Assembly (NCBI GenBank): GCA_935421135.1
Contig: OW285194.1
Coordinates: 9,718,376 to 9,782,375 of the forward strand
DNA: 64,000 nt
Origin: Bugulina stolonifera
Lineage: Eukaryota > Bryozoa > Gymnolaemata > Cheilostomatida > Bugulidae
Direction of reading: 5' to 3'
Shown here: one piece after another, positions 15,001-27,700 of the stretch
How the letters are laid out: every line of letters begins with the position of its first letter
How positions within the stretch are numbered: the first letter of the stretch is position 1
The notes under the pieces: model-generated
The model's input: the letters and a program-made list of their open reading frames with translations, nothing else
Told to the model about the DNA's origin: nothing
Database searches by the model: none
Made by a program: the position numbers and the translations under genes

Positions 15001-16650
15001 GTCCAAGCACCTGTTTTAGCACACGCAGACTGCATGAAGATGCAATCACATGTGCTGCAGGTGCTTGGTGGTGACTACAAGTACATCATGTAAAAGCAAA
15101 GCTGTAACTAGCCTAAGTCTATAAGATTGCATTACAAACACAATGATTGGCACTTTCTTTATGTTTTTAATACCTGTATGGTAGTTGTGTGTTGAACACA
15201 TGTGCATATCTCCTTATTCCTTCATCTACTACTATGGGGTTTGCATGTAACTAGTCTAACCTGTTAACAAGTAAAACATTGCAGGCAACTTTCAGTTAAT
15301 CAGCAGTGGTATAAAATCATGTTGTAGAATGCTGTGTATATACATATATATATCATATTAGTAAATGCAATTCTGCAATGTGTACACTTATTAGGGGAAT
15401 TGACGTAAACTCTATATATTGTATTATATTACTGTGCAAATATTGAACATTAAGTCTAAGGCAAGTTTTACCCTATCAGATATACGAGTACAATGTATAT
15501 TCTATAGTGTTATACAAGTACGCTGAAAGATCATTAACCAGTATATCTGAAAATAGATTATGTTATGTAAATTTACCCTTTTACAGAATTAATCTATTTT
15601 CATTGTGTGGAATGCGAAAGCTCACAACTTGATAAAATTTTAGGGATTGTCTACCTCTGTATAAACATCATAATATTATGGGCTTACATGCAGGCTATAA
15701 TCATAATACAAATACTGGGAATTAAACTTGTATGCAGTTGCACATATGTTTCCTTCTATATGTGGTAATATAATATCATGTGATTTTACTGTATATTTTT
15801 AAATTTTAAATACTGTCAAAAAGTACAACTTATAAATTTTTAATTTGTTTTCCAAGTTGCGTGCATTTAGCCTGAATTATTGACAGTAAATATACTTACA
15901 TGTATATAATAGACACTGGAAAATATACATGTAAGAGGCAGTGGGTCAACTCTAGCTGGTCAGAGAGATTCTCTGCTAGCAATTAGCCTTTGGTCACAGA
16001 ACTGTTCAGTAACCTCTACGGGCTGTTCACAAAGGTCAAGGACCGACAACTGGCACAATACTAACTTAATTTACCAACTTAATAAATTTCTTGAATAGTT
16101 AAATCAGATAAAAGGTGCTAACGCAGCTGTTTATGGTTATAGCTGCATGACATCCTGCTCATCGTTCTGCAAAAATTGTGGGAGTAACTAGTATCAAATT
16201 ATTACTACTTCAAGGTAGAAAATAAGCTTGGGTGGCATTTCTTCTGTTTTCTTCCTATTCTTATATTCACTATGACAGGAATAGGCTATTGGTGGTTATT
16301 GTTCTGCTAAAGTTCTTGCGCAGTGATTGTGTTTAATTATCCGAAGCTCTAGCAGCTGTAACAGCTCAGTGGTTGACATGAGGAAGTTGATAAATCGTGG
16401 GCGGTTTATAGAATTTTGTTGGCAAGTTATAAGAATATCAAGGGTAGCGTATATAATATATAATATGTATAAATAGAAGAGCTAAGTTGTATAGAGTAAT
16501 ATTGGAATGGGTCAGGTGTGTTATAATACTGTAATTACCTACATGTAGTATCCTTGTCCTAGGATAAATGGATCATAATATTAGGAAAGTTTAATCCCAG
16601 AGTTAGACTGATATTGACAGGTTTTTGACCAATATAATCCAAGGGTGTGC
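1..16650. other. Long stretch without a supported gene
   Basis: I see no coding exon here that I can tie to a known family. Open frames are short, of low complexity and mostly without matching splice sites; the exception is the minus-strand candidate at 4343-4539. The DNA is AT-rich and carries many copies of the palindrome catgtacatg and occasional GGAGTTGTC/GACAACTCC-type motifs (for example near 10440, 12045, 12460 and 12610). Because the exchanger's first coding exon opens with a 3' splice site at 18187-18188, part of this region is probably the long first intron, promoter and non-coding first exon(s) of that gene. Confidence 0.5.
4343..4539 (-). CDS. Candidate isolated coding exon, unknown protein
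   Basis: On the minus strand a frame of 65 codons is bounded by a plausible 3' splice site (tttggtag, exon from 4539) and a good 5' splice site (CTCAG then gtaataac, exon end 4343). It enters in phase 1 and leaves in phase 0. The peptide has mixed, protein-like composition, including WRTHHFSSIRELKKNF and later FALLCIGDGHIPIFLQEQ, unlike the simple-sequence frames around it. I do not recognise the family, and found no partner exons nearby. It could be one exon of a minus-strand gene running towards position 1, a decayed exon, or chance. Confidence 0.3.
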
Positions 16651-16689
16651 GTACTGGGGACAACTCAGTGGAGACAGATCCATAGGGAC

Positions 16690-16842
16690 AAGGGTGCAGT
16701 GAGGACAGGGTGCAGTGGGGACAGGGGCACAGTGGGGGCAGGGGTGCAGTGAGAACAGGAGTGCAGTGAGGACAGGGGTGCAGTGAGGACAGGGGTGCAG
16801 TGAGGACAGGGGTGTAGTGAGGACAGGGGTGCAGTGGGGACA
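16690..16842 (+). repeat. G-rich 18 bp minisatellite
   Basis: About eight imperfect copies of an 18 bp unit close to ggggtgcagtgaggacag. All guanine runs are on the plus strand, so the array is strongly strand-asymmetric. It lies about 1.4 kb upstream of the exchanger's first coding exon, probably in its 5' intron or flank. Confidence 0.9.
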
Positions 16843-17262
16843 GTTTAGTAGAGATAGGTGTACATTGACTTACAGAGTGGTACCAACATATGTGTACGCT
16901 CCTCGACTACATAGTAATGTACTTTAGAAAAATGAACATATGGAAGCAGCATTCCTTCTCTGCTGACATAATGGGCATTTCATGTGACCTTGACTAATAA
17001 GGTCACATGACTGAACCCATAAAAATACTCATAATAATCATCAAGTCATTAGGCATCAACTTGCCAACAAACACTGTATAAACCCAATATATATGTAGAT
17101 AATGAAGATATATAATTTATACATCATTGTTGTAGGCTATTTATACATGTATGTCACATGTATACCTGACCTACCATGTAGGCTGTATGACCTGCATGGT
17201 CACGTAATATCTATGCTGCTGGGCATGACAAGATGCAATATTTTCACTTTCTATGGCCACTT

Positions 17263-17342
17263 CCTGTGGTCAGTCGGTCCCTGTGGTCAGCCAGTCTCTG
17301 TGGTCAGTCAGTCCCTGTGGTCAGTCAGTCCCTGTGATCAGT
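17263..17342 (+). repeat. 17 bp tandem repeat
   Basis: Four to five imperfect copies of tggtcagtcagtccctg, with related single copies continuing to about 17400 (atggccacttgcaatggtcag). It produces an open frame of repetitive peptide, which I do not regard as coding. Confidence 0.85.
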
Positions 17343-18188
17343 TAGTAAATTTGGTCAATTGCCATTGTCACTGCTATGGCCACTTGCAATGGTCAGCCAC
17401 ATGGTTAGGCAAGCTGTAAACTGTCTTATATGTTGGTGAATCTGCTACATACATGTACATGTATATCTAGAGTCTAGAGTCTAGAGCATTGTATATTTGA
17501 GTAATAGTAGCTACATGTAGTGAATAAGGACATGCATAGATACTAAATATTTAAATTTTATGTTAAAGTTATGTATATAATAGCTGTGTAATTGACTTTA
17601 GTCACACTTTATTACCTCTGTTGTGAATTTAGGTGACTTGCATTTAGTTAACTGTGTAGACTTCAGTGTCTAATCACCATGGTTACAGGAAGTATAAATT
17701 ATTAATTCTACAATTAATCCTCATCTGTGGTATGCTGTACCACATGCTTATCAGCTATGAACTTGTAAATAACATTTTATAATATATTTTCCATTTGAAC
17801 CCAAGGGAAGAAAACCACAATGAAACTTTGAGAGTTTCGTAACAGTAGTATTCGGATTGGTATATTTTGTGTTACATTGCATATGAGATAATAATATTGT
17901 GTAGATATTAGAAGAAGGTGGGAGGAGGCTGGCACATACTCTGCATGTACCTACTATGTGTATGTACATTGTAAATGTATACTCATATGGCAACGAGCAA
18001 AGTTCAACACAATTTGCATGCCCTTGGCAGATTTATTTTCCTACAACTTGATGTTACAATAAAGGTCATAAAGGAACATCAATGTACAGTAGGCCTATCA
18101 TGTACATGGATATAGTATATCTTGTTATCACATATTATACTAGCATTGTGTAGCCCATTTACATTTATGTTGTAATTAATTTCTCCAG

Positions 18189-18703
18189 GTTCTACTGCTC
18201 ATTGGACTAGCACTGCTGTCGCTGCCGTCTCAGTAAACACAAGATGGACAGGATGTTGAGTAACATAGGCAGGGCCGCTGCCATAGCAACAGTAACAGTA
18301 GCTTCACAATTGGTGTGTGGGGCGTTAGCGGACGATAATGTAACCACTACAGCACCAATGACTACCACTTCAGGGTTAAAATTACCGACATGCAAAAAAG
18401 GTATTTTGATACCTATGTGGCAACCTATAGACAACATATCAATGGGAGATAAAGCAGCCCGGGCAATAGTCTATTTTCTAATCTTGGGCTATTTATTTCT
18501 TGGCGTGTCCATCATTGCTGACCGGTTTATGGCTAGCATTGAAGTTATCACATCGAAGGAAAGAGAAATTATTGTAAAGAGACCAAATGGAGAGATAATG
18601 AAAGTATCGGTGAAGGTATGGAACGAAACTGTCTCCAACCTCACTCTCATGGCTCTCGGGTCATCTGCTCCCGAGATCATGCTCTCTATCATAGAGGTAG
18701 TAG
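18189..18703 (+). CDS. SLC8A: NCX exon 1: 5' UTR, start codon, signal, alpha-1 repeat
   Basis: The 3' splice site ctccag (18183-18188) opens the exon; coding starts at 18244. The product has a hydrophobic N-terminus (~1-29), a potential N-glycosylation site (NVT), the conserved first-cysteine block [12 protein letters not shown], helices with [14 protein letters not shown], then [21 protein letters not shown], the ion-binding alpha-1 motif. The exon ends in phase 1 at gtaagag. The frame stays open past this donor to 18864, but the exon 2 sequence resumes the family alignment exactly from here. Confidence 0.96.
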
Positions 18704-21700
18704 GTAAGAGTTATCCTCCTATTATTACGATTATTACGATTATTAATATTTCTTTTAGCTGCTATTGCCGGGCTCGAACATACAACGCTATCATTGTACA
18801 TACTGAGCAGACACCTTTTATATCTGCTTGCAAATTTGAATCAAATTTATTCCTATCGGCTTAGAGTAAACTTTTACTGTTTTACTGCTTTGTCATGGAC
18901 TGCAGTTGCAGCTGAGTAGCAATATTTACTCGAAAATTCCGTGACTTGTTTAATTCAGCAGCACTACGTGTTTTGTTCAGTTAGTCGTTGCATAGGCATA
19001 CATGTATAAACTTGGACATGTAACTTTCTATATCTAAGCATAGAGCTGCTATTGTGAAGGTACTAAATGGCACTAGTGACTGTTGGGTAGCCCGTAGGTA
19101 ACTAAGTATCATAACTATACCCTCATCTCATTATGTGGGAGCAAGTGGTGTAGCCCGTAGTAGAAGAATAGCAAGCCGCCAAGCCTAATGTTTCACATAA
19201 TACATGTAGTACAGCAGAGCGCCAAAAGACAGTAGAAATCAAAATTTAAACTACACATGGTTTAGGAGGAATTCATAACATTCTCTGTTGTTCTATCAAA
19301 TTATGCTTTTCTCCGTTTTTGAACCCTACTTAAAAAAGAAGCTTCTACTATGTAGATACAGGTGAAGTTATATTTCTACCCAATAAAGCAATTGGCACAG
19401 TAAAATGATGTTTGGTGTAATAGAATATATTATCATGAAGGGCTTATAAGGTTCACAGCAAACTACATGTATATGCTGCCTTAATTATACCATGTACTAT
19501 CTAATCATGATGCAGACTTGCAGATACAATATAGCTACTACTACTACTACTGCTACTACTAGTTGTGAGTGGGAGTATGTTAACACCTTCCTTGTATATT
19601 ATATCCTTTATTCTAAATGCTCCTAGTGTACTAACTGCTGTTAACATGTTACCTGTAACCCTATAATAATTACATTATCTTTATCATTAGCAGCACAATA
19701 CATAGACTAGCTAGTTATATGCATAATTACACATCTCAGTAATGCATGGCTGCCTACTGCCTGAATTCCTGGAGACTGATGTTGAATAGGAATTTTCCAC
19801 AAATTTTGTAGCATGGTCGACGGTGGGACATAGTGGGGCATTGTAGCCTTAGGTTCTACGTATGTGTTGTAAATGATAAACTGGTGATACATTTAATGCA
19901 GGAAACAGCTAGCATGAATAGTATATTAGGTGTTTTACATGTGCTTACATGTACCTGAGAAGATGGTTATTTATATTACATAACACATTGTATTAGGTGA
20001 CCCTAAGTTCTATCCCATACTAGTTCATATTTTTTCTCACACTGATAACTAATGGTATAATAATACTAGTAATTATTTCTGCATTAATATTCCTAAAATG
20101 AAGCCTCAATGCAAGGTAATGCAAATTAGAATTATATTATATTTTTATTATTATTTAGTAAAAATATTGTTGTATTCCTGTGCGGTCAATAAACTGGTGG
20201 TAAGTTCAACATAGTGGTTAGACCTTGATTGTGTGCCATATACTACAATTTAGTATATAATATACATTGTATATACTCTATGAATGTGCGACTGTTCGAA
20301 AACAGGACATTTCGAAAGTGGACAGTTCAACACCGGACAGTTCAAAGCACCTAGCCCCAAACCCCACCCACCAGATTTCAACTAGTTTTTATTTTTAAGG
20401 ATATTTTTTTTATTTACTTAAATAAATTAATTAATTAAAACTAATTATCTGCAAGTTGTGTTCTTCTAAATTTAATCTACACAGTTTCGAACTGTCCTGT
20501 TTTGAACTGTCCAGTTGTGAAACGTCCTGTTTCGAACTGTCTTTTTCGAAATGTCCCCTACCATACTCTACAATAGTATATACATGTACAGTGTACATTG
20601 TATATATACTAACAATAATAGTGCATATATACTACAGTGGCATATAATGTCAGGCGTATTTATACATTGATTAGAGACATCGCCTAGTATATTTGAGATC
20701 CACTGAATCATTGGACGAGACTGGTTTCTGCCTGATGCTTCTCAACGGTCAGCTGGTGTCCAATGCCTTTGCGTTATGTCAAACTCTGCATCAAACAGGT
20801 CTCAAAGTGCCTTTGTTCCACACTGACTAACTCTCGTGGTGTTACTGTAATACAGATATACGTGTCATGACGTACTTTTTCTCTCGTTTCAGGAAGAGAT
20901 TTCAAAGCAGGAGACCTGGGACCCGGCACCATTGTCGGTTCTGCAGCGTTCAACCTATTCGTTATCATTGGTCTGTGTATATATGTCATACCCAGCGATG
21001 AAGTCCGACAAGTGAAGCATCTGAGGGTGTTCTTTGTTACGGCATCTTGGAGCATCCTAGCCTACGTATGGCTCTACCTCATTATTGCACAGATAACTCC
21101 TGGTGTGGTGGATGTAAGTAGATTCCAATAATAATTTGAGTAAAATTCGTAGATTCTAAAGGCACGGTTTCAAAAATGTGCAGTTTATGGGGTTTAACTT
21201 TTCCTGCTTGGGTCATATTCCATGAAACGCTTTAATTATTTTCTGTATCCAAACTTTTTCTCGCTGTCAGGGTCAATGGGAAAGATTTGTTTTTCAGTTA
21301 TATGATTGTGTTTTATAACAATTATTTTAAAGTTGGTCGGCAAGAAGCCCATTTCACAGTCTATGAACATGTATTGGATGCCTGTAACTTTTGTAAATTC
21401 AAAGTCGTACATTCATACTAAACTATAATTATTACCAATTAATGTTCCTAAAATAGTGTTGATACGTAGGAATTTTGTGTCAATAGACAATGATAATATC
21501 AACAGAGATGAGAGTAAGAGTACGTTAGTATATGGCCATGGCAGGAAGGCAGTGTTGTTATTTGAACTAAAAGAGGTATTCAAGTCATATTAAAATGGGA
21601 ATGATGCTTGCTAGGCAAACTCACCAGTAACAGGTGCTTTGATCAACAGTAACAGGTGCTTTGATGTTGAGTACAATAGTACTTCCTTGTTTAATTTGGT

Positions 21701-24700
21701 TCTAGAATCACAACTCTTATGCTGACAAAATTCTTTGATATGAATGTACATGTACAGCGTATGTGCAGTGTGGTTTCAAAGATCGTTGGAAAAATATTTA
21801 TTTGATCTAATAATGTTTATATAGGCTAGTGCTAGAATTCTCATGATTATACCATATCAACTATATATACCAGTACAAATTCAATTATTGTAGCATCACC
21901 TACCAGACTACACACTGGCACTAAAACCAATATATCTCTACCAGTACCAATGTGATTATGGACCAGTCTAGATTAGCAAAGTTTGGTGGGCATATTGTGG
22001 CTGAGGCTAACTTTTGAGCTCTTGACTAACCAAGCTGTTCTTATAGCTTTTAAATGCAGTATAAACCAATATATTGTGGGGTGGGGGTGGGGCGGCAAGT
22101 CACCCTCTCTCAAAAGCATCCTGTCTCAGAAAATTGTGGGAGACTCTAAGCCACATAGTGTGTTTGTCTAATCTCTATCCAAGGGCACACAATGATAAAT
22201 TCTAAAATTTCGCAATAAGTTATGTGTACATGCTGTTTTATGTCCACTATTATTATTCCATTATGCCGCAACTTTGTTGCAGCTAACAAAAAAATGCCAG
22301 TCACAAATGATCCATGGTAGCTAATTGGTTGGATAGATACTTTGATAAAATAATTATGTATATTTTTCTTCAACCTAGTATTTTGCTGTCAGCTCTCTGA
22401 TAAAACTTTTCATAGTATCATCTCCTATTTGTTGTTGCTAGCAAAGTTCTAGACTCAAAACTCTCGACTCAATACCCAAATCTCTGGATATGCTGGGCAA
22501 AAGTCACCACTGACAGATCTACTATTACTTACATGTATGTGTTTACGAGGAATATTATTTTATTAGCAATGATAGATTTTAACTGTATTCTTATAAGTTC
22601 TGTGTTTTATTGGTAGATATGGGAAGGCGTGTTGACTTTCATCATGTTTCCTGCCACCGTAATCACCGCATGGATTGCCGATCGTAAACTCTTTCCAAAG
22701 TTCATATCTAAGAAATACCATGCGAGTAGGCATAAAGGAGTTATTGTCCAATCAGAAGGAATGACTGATATTGAGATGGAGGCAGATAGAGAGGTGAGTA
22801 GGTTTGTTTACTGAGCTAATGACATGACTGCGGCAAGGTGTATACCGGAGAGGAGGTAGGAAGAATAGTCTCAAACACTGCCCACAAACACTGTCTTGTA
22901 TACGCGTAGGTGCATCTATATGACACAGTTATAGGCTTCAATCATTGGTTACTTTTATCCAATAGTTTCGCTACTAACACATTCTCTTATACAAAGTGTG
23001 TCAATAGTTATTTGGCTATGCCAGTACTGGTAGTCATGACCAAGTTTTTTCAGAAGAGAGATCGTGCCATCAGATGTTGACTGACACCCTTCTCAACCAT
23101 CTTTTATATCACTGGTACCAAGCTTTATGGAGTGATAAGCATACGATATGCTCCACTTACTGTGCGTGTACATGTAGTGTAGGTACATACTGTAGCGTAG
23201 ACCATGAGCTAATAAATGCCATGTACTCATACAAAATCAACTGCATTTTGCCAACTGATTCAAAATTCATGTACCCTGGATGCTGCTCAATAAACACAGC
23301 GGCATTCAGAAATGACATGTACTTTTCATTCTCTAAAGGTTACAGACGTCACAGCTGGAAAAGTTCCAAGACAACACTTTTATAGATTGTAGATCTTGGC
23401 CTACTTTCTTCAGCTTCCTTTTTGATAAAAATGCATGTACTGACGTGCTGTCAAACATTAGTCTGCAGTGCGTTGTAGTAATATTAGCTCAAAGAGCAGA
23501 CAACTTCAACTATTGTTTCATGTGCAATGGAGGTAATAGTGGTTAGTGTTAATGATATTTGGTGGAGCTGTAGAGGTCACTCACTGGTCAGTTGCACTAG
23601 TAATCTCTTTACAAATAGGCATTTCAATCAGCCCATCAATGCCTTCGGATATAAACATTATGTATAATAGTGATAAGTTACAACATATACATGGAGATGC
23701 TAATGTGATTTCATATCATAAAAGTAGAGTATAGCCATTACATAATTCCATAGATACATGCATTACATACTCTCCTTAGTCTTGCAATGATGTTGCAGAT
23801 AGCTTATTATAAACTACTTGACACACAATTCATGCAGAGGTTTTTCTTACACCCAATAATCACATTTGTGACCTAGGCTTAAAGGTACATGTTTCCTTGA
23901 TGCACATGGCATGTAGCCGAATTAAAATACTTTAGGATATCGTCTCAATACCTGAACATGTCTACACGTATCCACCTTCCTTTAACCAGAGCACAGTAGA
24001 ACCCAAGCTATGCAATGTACCGACTCAGCTAACTACCAAAGCTAGGCTTATTAGGCTCCATATTTGGAAGCTAATAAGTATACCTCCATCTTGTTTCAAG
24101 TTTTCTATTATTTCACGTGCATTCCAAACCATTTATTTCTGAGCTAATTCTTTCACTAACTACAACTAATTATGTAATATGCATTGAATGCAAATCATTT
24201 GTAAGTTGTTAATTGAAAGCACAGTTTTATAAGTGATTGCGTTGAGTGTTGATGACTGAACTCTTTCTACTGCGCTGATAGCGTCTCTAGAAGGTTCTAA
24301 GAACTGTGTTCAAACAGTTCTACAGTAGCATTTCACTCGGTGATAAGTGACATGCATTATATAATATGTGTACACATAATTATATAACCCTCATGGTGGC
24401 CTCTGTCATAGTTTTTTTATTAGGAAGTTGTTTTCTATTTGTTCGATAAGAAGAAAGAGGGGACAACTCTATATTTCACATCACTTTACAGAATCATTCC
24501 TGAAGTCAACTCTGTATGTAAATAAAACATATTGCATAAATCACAGGATTAGCATCGTTGTGTAACATTTTCAGTTGTCTCAAGAAGTGAAAGAATGAAT
24601 GAATGAATTTGACTTGGTGCTTCCGCTCAAGTATAAAACTTCGAAAACACGTACTAGGATGCTATTCCAACCTCACTTCATATAGTAACATTGTCAATCC

Positions 24701-27700
24701 TACGTAAATAATCTAATATGAAATCTCTAATTTTCGTTTTATTTCAGGCTGCCGACGAGGATTCAGATGTTTTGCTGTTTGAACAGCACAGGAAGGAGTA
24801 CATTGACATAATTAGAGAATTACGAAAGAAACATCCTAACATGGACATGAAGAGTCTGGAGGAGATGGCAGAGTACGAGGTATCACAATAACCTTAATTT
24901 GGAATTATCTACTCTCTCAATTCATGATGTATATTTGGAGTTGTCTACACATATATATTTCTTTATGTAAATTGGGATTATTGCATTATACATGTAATTA
25001 CATATAATATGCATCTACTCTCTTTGTATATATAGAACTATGCGAGGATACATGTACATGTAGTTATTAAATATTTTTCTAACTTTCAGAAAGCAAAAGC
25101 AAGTATAGAAGATTAACCATAAAAAGGTGTTTATTTACATGTCGTTCAATGTGATGTAATACAGCAGTTCCATTCATTATGTAATGTACAATGTGCATAT
25201 GTAAGGACAAAAGGGCCATTTGTTTTAGATATCTCAATACTGTGTTAGAACTCACAAACAAGTTACAAATTACAGTGTTGATGTCTTTGCTGTCACACAG
25301 AGATAACATGGAGAAAGGTGAAAGAATGCCAATGTCAACCTTGAGCACACATTGACTAAGTTTTACACTGATTTTGTAATTTCTTAGGTGATGAACAGAG
25401 GGCCTAAGTCTAGAGCTTTCTATCGAATTCAGGCTACCCGTAAGCTGACAGGTGGAGGCAATGTTATTAAGAAGAAGTTGGATAGAGAGCATAAGAAGAA
25501 CCAAGGTAAAACTAAATATAATTCAGTTACCTGAGATAAGCATGTGATAAAGAGCTCTGAGTGGATTGTAAAAACCAGTTTTATTAGTTGATATGATGAT
25601 ACCTTCATGTGTATTTTATACCCATTGGATGAAAAACACTTGTATTAATTGAGAAGCACTAGAATGAAATTCCATCCCGCTTTAAGATTACCTTAATTAC
25701 TGACAAGTACATTGTATGACAATTGTTTACTATTTTTACTCCGTTTTTACTCCGTTACTCCGTTTACTCGGAGAAGATTTTTCTTTAGCAGGTTTATAAA
25801 GATATTTTTCAAATGAAGTTGAATGAAATGCTTTAGGACTTCAACCAAACTTGATCACATCTCTCATTCTATGACAGAGATATTTCTAAATTCAACTTTG
25901 CTGCTACTAGGCTATACATGTACATGTAGAAAGGTGTTGCATGCTTGTATATAACTGTATATGGCTATTATAATTATGTAGTAAATGTTAGTTATAATTA
26001 TTGTTTATGTTGGTGGTGTTTCAGAGGTCATACCAGGTAACTCCTTCAGTTCTTATTGTAATTCTGTTGTATAACACCATAGAAATATTTGCAACTATTG
26101 AGTCTTTGACGTTAGCCTTGGAAGACTTGTTACTAATATTACTATATCGTTTGAACTGATTTCAGTAAACAAAAAATTACATAAAATAATTGTAATTTAA
26201 TAAGATAATCGCAGAAACTGAGCAAAATCAAGATAGCCTAAGTTCCTATTTAAAGCTGCAAGTCAGATACATTTGAAATTAAGCCATCTGCGCCCTAATT
26301 TCCCAATCTCAAACGCCATTAAAATTTCACCATTGCTGCCCTCAACATATTACAGACCTACACTCAGTAGATGGATTTTCGTTATGCCCACATTAAAAGG
26401 TCGAAAAGTGTAGATTTTTTATAAAACAATTGTTCTTGATAATCATAATAAAAATTCTTGATTGTTATACAGATTTGCAAACATAATATTATGGCAATTT
26501 TTTGTTACTTTCCTGTCATACTTCAAACTTCTTCTTTCTCTGTAGCTTCCGTCTTTTATTTATGTCTCAGGACTAGAGCTAATCATCATTAGAATTAGCA
26601 ATAGAAAAGTAGAATTATATATCATTACATTTTAATTCACATTAATATAATTCTTATAGTTCTACTAGTTCTAACATTAGTATTAGCAATAGCAATGGTA
26701 TTGGCATTATTATTAGCATTAGCTCTCGCATTAGCAATAGTATTGACATTATTATTAGCATTAGAATTGTAGTTGGTAATTTCATATTAGTGTTAGCATT
26801 AGTTCTGTAGACTTATTTGTAATATACCACTTCATGTACTCTGTTTGTATGTTGTACCGTGTACATTCTTTAACCACTCTCTGTCCCTCGTGTCCAGGCT
26901 CAGTATATGAACGTGAGTATTAGTTAGCATTAGTTGAGGCAATCTGCTTGTGTTTGGTGATCAATGCACTTCTTAAACTCTCTTCCTATTAAAGTCAGTT
27001 TCAAGAACTTAGATGACAATCTCAAGAACTTATTTTATTGTTCATAATTGTCTTGATGCTCCATTTGCCAGCTGATAAATAAGCCGGCTACACTGTTAGT
27101 ATAGGAAATGGCACGCTACTATGGCTTTAGCTAACTATTACTATGGTGTGTGCACAGCTAAACAAGCCAGCACTGGGGCAGGGCATACATTTTTGACAAA
27201 TTCAGGCAATTCATAGGTATACAATAATTACAAGATACAAGACAATATATCCGTATACACGCAATATGGAAAGCAATTTACTATACATGTACATTATATC
27301 ATATCACATATCACGTGCAAAATATGTAAATATTTAAATATATGTAAAAGATTGTAAAATATTATGTACTTATAATGTCCACATATTCTTGTACAACATA
27401 TTTACATGTACAACATGCACAGCCATAGTCTCGGAATATATGTAGTTGCAATAAAAATGCTGCTGCCTATAATTTTGCTGGTCATAATTATTTGGTTTGC
27501 ATTATAAATATAATATGCTTTAGGAGATTGTGCTGTTACTGTGTGGTGTTTGTAGCATTTGTGATGAAACTAGCTAGAGTTTCATATCCTTCATGGTATT
27601 GGGTTAAATGATGGCCTGTGTTCTAGACTACAATGGTTGCCACCAGAAACCCATTTACCAACCTTGTGTAAGATGTGAAACTTAGGCTAGTTTTCACTAA

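Noticed and set aside
18704..18864. Continuation of the exon 1 frame past the donor
   Set aside because: The added residues do not match NCX, whereas splicing at gtaagag to 20893 continues the family sequence exactly.
25079..25504. 141-codon minus-strand open frame
   Set aside because: It lies antisense to NCX exon 5 and flanking intron and shows no recognisable protein; the plus-strand exon explains the composition.
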